Assembly (NCBI GenBank): GCA_948566455.1
Contig: CAOYQO010000023.1
Location: forward strand, 1 to 47,607
Reading direction: 5' to 3'
Length of the DNA stretch: 47,607 nucleotides
Source: an uncultured Phocaeicola sp.
GTDB lineage: Bacteria > Bacteroidota > Bacteroidia > Bacteroidales > Bacteroidaceae
Every line of letters starts with the position of its first letter. Position 1 is the first letter of the stretch. This document shows, piece by piece, positions 42,124-47,607 of this stretch. The position numbers were made by a program, and so were the translations under genes. The notes under the pieces were generated by a model. It had not been told where the DNA came from, ran no database searches, and was given only the letters and a program-made list of their open reading frames with translations.

Positions 42124-42888
42124 ATGCAACAAAATATTATAAGCAATTTCTTTCGCCCTATAAATACGGACATACAGATACCAGATAGCGAGTATGCAAA
42201 AACCGATGTATGTATTGTCATGGCTGATGCTTTGGCCCGCAATACCAATCATAGCCTATATATCATAGACTATCACCGCAAGAATTTCCTTTACGTATCG
42301 TCCAACCCGCTTTTTCTCTGCGGTCATTCACCGGAAGAAGTGCAACAAAAAGGTTATGCCTTCTACTTTGAGGTTGTTCCGTCTGACGAGATAAACCGTC
42401 TTATGGAAATCAACGAAGCTGGATTCCGGTTCTACTATGACCAGCCTATAGAAAAAAGGCTTGACTTGTCTATCGAATATAACTTTCATATCCACACATC
42501 AGAAAAGCATCCGCACCTTATCCACCACAAACTAACACCCGTTTTGCTAAGTGGCAAGGGAGATATATGGCTGGCTCTATGTACAGTTTCACTTTCACCG
42601 GAGAAAAACATCGGAGATGTAGTCATATCAGACCATACATGTACTGACCACTATATCTATTCATTCGAGGGCAGACGATGGAGAAAACAGCCGGAACTAA
42701 TTCTTTCCGACCGTGAAAAAGAGATTCTCCAGCTCTCCGTCAAAGGACTGTCGAACACTGAGATTGGAGAAACTCTCTTTATTGATGCCAATACCGTCAA
42801 GTTTCACAAGAAGAAAATCTTCGAGAAGCTACACGCAGAAAACATCACTGAGGCCGTGGGTATCGCAGCCAATCTGAGGTTGATTTAG
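42124..42888 (+). CDS. LuxR-family transcriptional regulator with PAS-like N-terminus
   Basis: A 254-residue regulator. The C-terminal HTH (about 195-250) is typical of LuxR/GerE: LSDREKEILQLSVKGLSNTE, then ANTVKFHKKKIFEKL. The N-terminal 180 residues contain LYIIDYHRKNFLYVSSNPLFLCGHSPEEV and YAFYFEVVPSDEINRLMEIN, a PAS-like sensory pattern with unknown ligand. No partner kinase is near. It reads toward the 116-residue gene and TonB receptor on the opposite strand; its last 60 nt overlap the 116-residue gene. A regulatory link to that receptor is possible but not shown. Confidence 0.9.
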   Translation: MQQNIISNFFRPINTDIQIPDSEYAKTDVCIVMADALARNTNHSLYIIDYHRKNFLYVSSNPLFLCGHSPEEVQQKGYAFYFEVVPSDEINRLMEINEAGFRFYYDQPIEKRLDLSIEYNFHIHTSEKHPHLIHHKLTPVLLSGKGDIWLALCTVSLSPEKNIGDVVISDHTCTDHYIYSFEGRRWRKQPELILSDREKEILQLSVKGLSNTEIGETLFIDANTVKFHKKKIFEKLHAENITEAVGIAANLRLI

Positions 42889-43179
42889 GAACACAATGTA
42901 GAACTTTGGCAAAGTAGCTATAGGAGGATGTGAGAATATGTATTCCTCCATTTTCTTCCGTCCAAGTTCGATGACCTTTTCATCGTTACATCTGTTCATC
43001 TTTTCTTTATCAATAAAGGCAATATGCCAGAAGACCAGATAACCGATTACATACCTTTCGATGGTAACTTCTATCGGTTCGTCCGGACGCTTCATGGATT
43101 GAAGGCCGTTGCGGACGTCCTTGTCGATGATGCCCACAACTGCCCATGAGAGATTTATATAGGAAATTGATGCTGTCAT
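42829..43179 (-). CDS. Hypothetical 116-residue protein downstream of a TonB receptor
   Basis: A 116-residue soluble protein that begins 3 nt after the stop of the receptor gene on the same strand, so it is probably co-transcribed. The sequence is ordinary in composition (KRPDEPIEVTIERYVIGYLV, CNDEKVIELGRKKMEEYIFS) and matches no family I know. Its last 60 nt overlap the 3' end of the convergent LuxR-type gene. I believe it is real because its codons give a plausible protein well beyond the overlap, but there is no independent evidence. Confidence 0.6.
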   Translation of the reverse strand: MTASISYINLSWAVVGIIDKDVRNGLQSMKRPDEPIEVTIERYVIGYLVFWHIAFIDKEKMNRCNDEKVIELGRKKMEEYIFSHPPIATLPKFYIVFLNQPQIGCDTHGLSDVFCV

Positions 43180-43182
43180 AAT

Positions 43183-45504
43183 TTACATACGGTTTATTGT
43201 ATCCTGTCCTGCTCCCGTACCTTTATACTTGCTTTTGGCTGCATTAAACTTGTAGCGCACTGTAAGACTGAACGAGCGTGTATCACTCCAAGACAAATCC
43301 TTCATTTGTGCACTCTCCATATAAAGAAGTGCTTCCTGCTTACAACCTAACAACAAGTCATTTGCACGCGCTTCTATACTTAGGGCATCATTAAAAAGGG
43401 ATTTGCGTAAGCCTATGTTCAAAGTATATTGTGGACGTTTAAGGGTGATATTCTGAACCTGACCACGACTTTGATAATTAAAATCAGCAGAGAGAAGGAA
43501 TCCTGCAGGAAGAGTAAAAGTATTGTTTAAGGAACCTACAAAAAGTGGATTGTTATAGGTCCTTCTCTGACCGGCGGCATCCAACGAGAACCACTGCTTC
43601 ATCACAATTGCGCTGGCATTAAGATTCCATATACCAATAGTAGGCGAAGCTGCCAGCATTACTGTCAGACTCGGTAAACGGTCGTGATTGATATAGTTTA
43701 TTAAAGTAGTAGCCGACTGATTTTCCACCTGTGTTCCCCAATAAAGGATATAGTCCCGAAGCACTTTGTAGCTTACCATTGCCTGAAAGAACCGCCATAC
43801 ACCAACAGCGGTTATATCATGCGTAACACTTGGTTTTAGGAGTGGATTTCCCGTTTGCCATGTAAACCTATTGGCATAAGTGATATTATTTCTTAACTGA
43901 CTGTAGTTGGGACGCTGTGTTTTTGCAGCATAGCTGACTTGGAATTGTACTTTCCCCAATTGCCCGTTCACAGAAATATTTGGAAAGATATTATCATATA
44001 CACGGCTTTGTCCGGGTACAAATGTAGCATTTTCAAAATAATCAAAATCCACATGCTCATATCGCAAGCCAATGTTTGCCTGACCGAATGGTAAAGGATG
44101 GCTGTACTGTGCATAGCCGGCAAGATTCTGTTCACGGATGCGGGTATAGGTTGTAGGTACATATCCTTCCTGATTTACATAATCATCATGCCGGTTGGTA
44201 TAGGTATATTCTCCTCCCACAGAGATACTTCCTCCCCATAAGGGATGAGTGTATGAAACTTTGGTGGCAGTAAGTTGATTTTCCACCCTGTTATCAGAAG
44301 TGACAGTACGGTCTTCATGGTCCTGACTATTCTCCATATTAATGGTATATTGCGTGTATGTATTGCTGTAATAGTCTGCATCCCAGGTAAGTTCTCCTTT
44401 GCCTATTTGTCCTGCATAGTAAATATTAAGCTGATGTTCCGGTTGTGATTTTGCATCGGCAGCAATGGTACTATATAAAATATCGTAAGGCAATCCATCT
44501 GCCTGAATCTCGCTATCGAAGGCGGTAAACATATCTGTATGCAGGGCATTGCTCAAATCATAACGTACACCTATGGAATGATACTCATTAAAATCATAAT
44601 TGAATCCGATGCGTCCGTCTATACTGCGAGAATCGGTATTAGAGTGCTGATAATTCTTTTGCGTCCATATGGTATCGGTAAAGGCCGTTTGCTCCAGAAT
44701 ATCGTTTTGCAAGGAGGTAGTTTTATCAAAACGGACCATAGCGAAAACATCAAGACCGTTATGCCGATAGTTTACATCGGCTTGCTCTACAAAGTCTGAA
44801 TTTTGAGATTGATCATAGGAACTTCGCAAACTCACTCCAAATCCATCTCCTTGTCGTTTGACAGTACGGATACGAACAACTGCCCCTACCGTTGCATCAT
44901 AACGGGCACCGGGATTACGAACAACTTCTACGCTTTTAATTTCCTCCGATGTCAGTTGGTCCAGTTCAGCGATATCACGTAATTTTCTACCGTTGATATA
45001 GATAAGCGGTGAACCTTTACCCAACACCTCAAATCCATCAGCCTTTTTTTGTAAACCGGGTATATGTGCCAATACATCTTCAGCTGTTCCGGCTTTCGAG
45101 AGAACTGTACCCTGCACATTGGTTTCCAGAGCATCATTCTTTATGCGTGTCACAGGCAAATTGGCTTTTACTACCACTTCTCCAAGCATCCGTGCATCCG
45201 ATACGAGCTGCACGATACCCATATTGGCAGGAGTAGTCGGTTTATACACTGTCTTATATCCGATAGAGGATATTTTCACTATCTGGTTTACCGATGTAGC
45301 TTCCAGCTTAAACAAACCATCTTCACCACTGATGGTTCCACTTACAAATGCCGAATCCGGCAGAGACAGCAGCACCACATTGGCATATGGCAACGGATGG
45401 TTACTTTCATCTACAAGTTTCCCCTTCACGGTTTGTGCCGACACTCTCATCGGCAGCAACATGCTCACGACAAGCATGACCAAATACATTTTCATCTTTT
45501 TCAT
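43183..45504 (-). CDS. TonB-dependent-receptor-like outer membrane protein
   Basis: A 773-residue outer-membrane protein. It has a signal peptide (1-24, ...MRVSAQ), a carboxypeptidase-regulatory-like domain (about 25-105: VKGKLVDESNHPLPYANVVL), and a plug domain with GKGSPLIYINGRKL, EEIKSVEVVRNPGARYDATV and VRIRTVK. A beta-barrel runs to the C-terminus (FSLTVRYKFN then a short tail). It has the same family form as the 824-residue receptor at 6273-8747, and there is no SusD partner. The small exported protein gene lies 9 nt upstream and the 116-residue gene 3 nt downstream, so these probably form an operon. The substrate is unknown. Confidence 0.9.
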   Translation of the reverse strand: MKKMKMYLVMLVVSMLLPMRVSAQTVKGKLVDESNHPLPYANVVLLSLPDSAFVSGTISGEDGLFKLEATSVNQIVKISSIGYKTVYKPTTPANMGIVQLVSDARMLGEVVVKANLPVTRIKNDALETNVQGTVLSKAGTAEDVLAHIPGLQKKADGFEVLGKGSPLIYINGRKLRDIAELDQLTSEEIKSVEVVRNPGARYDATVGAVVRIRTVKRQGDGFGVSLRSSYDQSQNSDFVEQADVNYRHNGLDVFAMVRFDKTTSLQNDILEQTAFTDTIWTQKNYQHSNTDSRSIDGRIGFNYDFNEYHSIGVRYDLSNALHTDMFTAFDSEIQADGLPYDILYSTIAADAKSQPEHQLNIYYAGQIGKGELTWDADYYSNTYTQYTINMENSQDHEDRTVTSDNRVENQLTATKVSYTHPLWGGSISVGGEYTYTNRHDDYVNQEGYVPTTYTRIREQNLAGYAQYSHPLPFGQANIGLRYEHVDFDYFENATFVPGQSRVYDNIFPNISVNGQLGKVQFQVSYAAKTQRPNYSQLRNNITYANRFTWQTGNPLLKPSVTHDITAVGVWRFFQAMVSYKVLRDYILYWGTQVENQSATTLINYINHDRLPSLTVMLAASPTIGIWNLNASAIVMKQWFSLDAAGQRRTYNNPLFVGSLNNTFTLPAGFLLSADFNYQSRGQVQNITLKRPQYTLNIGLRKSLFNDALSIEARANDLLLGCKQEALLYMESAQMKDLSWSDTRSFSLTVRYKFNAAKSKYKGTGAGQDTINRM

Positions 45505-45513
45505 TGATATATC

Positions 45514-45852
45514 CTATTGGCACACTTTGAATTTGCTTTTCTTTCCATTTATCCGGAGCGTCACTTGGGGATTTGAGAATTGCGTGACATGAGGAAATGT
45601 GAGTGTGACAGTGGCCACCCCCTTTTTTACTGTTACTTCTACGGATGTTGCCGGATATTCTTTTTCACTCCATGATGACGGAATGAGTTTTACATCAGAA
45701 ACCGTGTATTTGTCTTTGGCTTGATTGTCCGTGAAAACGATGGTTACTTTGTTGTCGTAATTGTTGAAACCTTGACAACGTGGCTTTGCATTAACTGTCA
45801 AACCTATGACAGTCAAGAAAATTACTGTTACAATATAAAATACATTTTTCAT
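45514..45852 (-). CDS. Small exported protein upstream of a TonB receptor
   Basis: A 112-residue protein with a signal peptide (MKNVFYIVTVIFLTVIGLTVNA) followed by a beta-strand-rich domain (KVTIVFTDNQAKDKYTVSDV, SVEVTVKKGVATVTLTF, VTLRINGKKSKFKV). I do not recognise the family. The start is taken at 45852; an upstream Met at 45882 precedes the signal peptide but adds a basic run. It stops 9 nt before the receptor start, suggesting one transcript. It may be a periplasmic or surface partner of the receptor, which is inference. Confidence 0.75.
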   Translation of the reverse strand: MKNVFYIVTVIFLTVIGLTVNAKPRCQGFNNYDNKVTIVFTDNQAKDKYTVSDVKLIPSSWSEKEYPATSVEVTVKKGVATVTLTFPHVTQFSNPQVTLRINGKKSKFKVCQ

Positions 45853-46157
45853 TGTACGATGTTTTTTTGATTTCTGCAGCAAAGTTCCACACTTCCGAAG
45901 ACTTCTCCACTACCCTGTAGAGTAGTTTTGATTACAGGAGCTAAAAAAAGAGGAGATATAATACATATAAAGAAGGGAGTGAATAGGTTTACCCATAGTA
46001 AAGACTAAACCTGTAGTTGATTTTTGGAACGTAAAAAAAGGTATAAACCCAATGCTTGATTTACACCCTTGCAGGCGGAAGGACAGGTATGCCGTCGTTC
46101 CTTTTACCTCAAAAGACGAATATCAGATTTCCCATACCGACCCGATTCCCGTTTTAT
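45853..46157. other. Intergenic region between the exported-protein operon and DUF3784 gene
   Basis: About 305 nt without a supported gene. A short open frame on the plus strand near 46052 contains RRKDRYAVVPFTSKDEYQ but has no start signal or family match. No promoter, repeat or hairpin stands out. Confidence 0.5.
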
Positions 46158-46475
46158 TCATTTACCGTTTCTATCGTATCGCTGCGCCTTTACCACCATA
46201 TATATTGAACCGATGATTGGTATAAGCATTGTCGACACAACTGACACCGCTTTTTCGTTTACTGACCTTGCAACCATTACGAAATATGACACAATCATAA
46301 GCACAGCAATCACGCAAAGCGAGCGACACATGAAGTTAGACAGTCCTTTGACATCCACATTCTTTTTTTGCTCAGCAGTCATTGTGTTATAGCCCGCTAT
46401 GAGGTTGGGATATTTCCTTACGAGCATTCCCAATACAAACAGAACAGCTGCTATTATCAACACTGGTGTCTCCAT
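46158..46475 (-). CDS. DUF3784 membrane protein
   Basis: A 105-residue protein with three hydrophobic segments. After the first comes KYPNLIAGYNTMTAEQKKNVDVKGLSNF, the conserved core of DUF3784. The family is of unknown function. It starts 11 nt after the end of the Fic fragment on the same strand. Confidence 0.88.
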   Translation of the reverse strand: METPVLIIAAVLFVLGMLVRKYPNLIAGYNTMTAEQKKNVDVKGLSNFMCRSLCVIAVLMIVSYFVMVARSVNEKAVSVVSTMLIPIIGSIYMVVKAQRYDRNGK

Positions 46476-46486
46476 TTATATGATAC

Positions 46487-46966
46487 TTAAAACATAAAAC
46501 TGAACACTTTCTTTTGCGAAACTTTAAACCTTTCAATCTCCAAAGAAAGCGATTTCTTCAACTGCCCTGCCATAAACGACAAAAACGGCTGGTTGGTTTC
46601 TTCGTCCTGACATTGGCGTAGAGAAAGGATATATTCTTCCCTATCCTCTTTGAATATCTTAGTAGGAAAAAGGTGATAACAAAACTGGATGTAGTTCATC
46701 AGTAATCGAACTGTTCTGCCGTTGCCATCCACCCACGGATGTATGGTTACTAAATTAAGGTGGGCATTAAAACTCAATTCATATTGTTCCCGAAATGCTC
46801 CCACGGTCTTTTGCTTCTCTTGCAGAATCGCACAAAGTTCATCCACCTTAGCAGGAACTTTCAGATAGTTCATGTAAGAATGTCCGCCAACATCAGCCGT
46901 AACACCACATAAGCGAAATTCTCCTTTGGAAGAATCGAAAGACCCTTGTAAAGATATTACCTGCAA
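46487..46966 (-). pseudogene. N-terminally truncated Fic-domain protein
   Basis: A 159-residue frame with an intact Fic motif, HPWVDGNGRTVR (residues 76-87), the signature of enzymes that AMPylate or otherwise modify target proteins. The family usually has 100-200 additional residues before FDSSKGEFRLCGV; here that part is missing and the reading frame runs backwards into sequence belonging to the tyrosine-recombinase fragment. The residues before about position 8 (MQVISLQ) are probably not Fic sequence. Without its N-terminus the fragment lacks parts needed for target binding or autoinhibition. It has no visible promoter. Confidence 0.7.
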
Positions 46967-47528
46967 AGTGGATAGTCAGATGCTTCGGAAAGATGTGCTT
47001 TCGCCCGAAGAAGTACAAAAGCTGATGGCTTGTCATTATGACAACGAAAACCCTACAGTCAGACAAGCGTTTATCTTTTGCCTATATTGCGGTCTGCGCT
47101 TCTGCAATGTAAAAGATCTTACTTTTAAAAATGTGGATTATGCTAACCGATTATTGAAGTTCGAGCAAAGCAAGGCCAAGGAACATTCTGCCAGTAGTGG
47201 TGTGGTTATTCCTTTGAATGACGGTCTATTGTCTATCATTGGTGAAGCTCCGACAGATAAGAACTGTTTAATATTCGATTTGTCTACATACGAAAGCTGC
47301 TGTAAATCTGTAAAGCGTTGGGTAAAGAGAGCTGGGATAGACAAACATATAAGCTGGCACCTTGCTCGGCATTCGTTTGCCGTGAACATTTTGAACAATG
47401 GGGCAAATATCAAAACCGTAGCCAGCCTTTTAGGGCATAGCGGATTGAAGCATACGGAGAAATACACCCGTGCGGTGGATAAATTGAAAGAGGAAGCAAT
47501 AAACAGCTTACCCGAATTAAAGTTTTAA
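46926..47528 (+). pseudogene. 5'-truncated tyrosine recombinase (integrase catalytic domain)
   Basis: A roughly 200-residue C-terminal part of a Bacteroidetes-type site-specific integrase. The catalytic residues are present: Arg in CLYCGLRFCNVKDL, HLARHSF (HxxR), LGHSGLKHTEKYTRAV (His and Tyr). The N-terminal arm-binding and core-binding domains, about 200 residues, are missing. The open frame begins at a TTG with no promoter; the first ATG is at 46980. The 5' end overlaps the Fic fragment head-to-head, so both appear to be cut by one rearrangement. Activity is unlikely without the missing domains. Confidence 0.85.
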
Positions 47529-47540
47529 CCACAAAAGACT

Positions 47541-47548
47541 TATCTTTG
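47541..47548 (+). promoter_or_regulatory. -7 box of a gene beyond the right edge
   Basis: TATCTTTG matches TAnnTTTG, 13 nt after the integrase-fragment stop, and reads rightward. The gene it would serve lies outside the window. Confidence 0.45.
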
Positions 47549-47607
47549 TAACTAACGTGAGTTCGAAATAAAATCAAAAAATAGCAAGTTGTCCGTCATT
47601 GACAAAC

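Noticed and set aside
46052..46200. Plus-strand frame containing RRKDRYAVVPFTSKDEYQISH
   Set aside because: The central part looks protein-like, but there is no start signal and the end runs into antisense of the DUF3784 gene. It might be a fragment of an unidentified gene; evidence is too weak.
1..47607. tRNA, rRNA or riboswitch genes
   Set aside because: None was recognised by eye on either strand. The cobalamin-related genes (pduO, radical SAM) have no leader long enough for a cobalamin riboswitch.

Overview
The window reads as a stretch of Bacteroidales chromosome, most likely Bacteroides/Phocaeicola. This rests on repeated matches to the Bacteroides -7 promoter element (TAnnTTTG), two TonB-dependent outer-membrane receptors, a large surface lipoprotein with an SCKDYDDD-type lipobox and export signal, a PduO-type cobalamin adenosyltransferase, and a biotin carboxylase / biotin carrier / carboxyltransferase operon. 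I saw no rRNA, tRNA or CRISPR array. Genus is an inference; no database search was possible.

Region by region. 1-1.35 kb: a frameshifted gene remnant and a DUF1579-like small protein. 1.35-13.9 kb: ordinary chromosome, with alkaline phosphatase, a sodium symporter plus helix-hairpin-helix protein operon, a VanZ-like protein, an ECF sigma factor, a TonB-type receptor, a CYTH protein, a small membrane protein, release factor 2, a long-chain acyl-CoA ligase and an ArgE/DapE-type deacylase. 13.9-21.4 kb: accessory island, with an internally deleted Rpn-type nuclease remnant, a three-gene operon (3-TM protein, NUDIX-cupin fusion, CapD-like epimerase), a 954-residue surface lipoprotein, a short AraC-type regulator and a 1.2-kb gene-free stretch. 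21.4-41.3 kb: ordinary chromosome again, with waaA-gltX, a PgpH-like 7TM-HD protein, priA-PHP phosphatase-LMW-PTP, a porin, pduO with a methyltransferase, an S37 peptidase, the acyl-CoA carboxylase operon, three GNAT acetyltransferases and a B12-binding radical SAM protein. 41.3-47.6 kb: accessory again, with an 850-nt intergenic region carrying a tiny basic-peptide gene, a LuxR-type regulator, a TonB receptor with small companions, a DUF3784 protein, and a Fic fragment joined head-to-head to a tyrosine-recombinase fragment.

The most interesting signal is at 20.33-20.53 kb. A perfect 17-bp inverted repeat flanks 170 bp that contain one good Bacteroides -7 box, and this box points away from the AraC-type gene and the surface lipoprotein. 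No other recognisable promoter serves those two genes. This is the architecture expected of a phase-variable invertible promoter, seen here in the OFF orientation. If so, surface-lipoprotein expression, and possibly the unusual membrane/NUDIX-cupin/epimerase operon behind it, is switched by DNA inversion. Two further unexplained structures are tandem arrays of four short palindromes, one at 21-nt pitch (20.81-20.89 kb) and one at exactly 22-nt pitch (41.64-41.72 kb), each in a long gene-free region.
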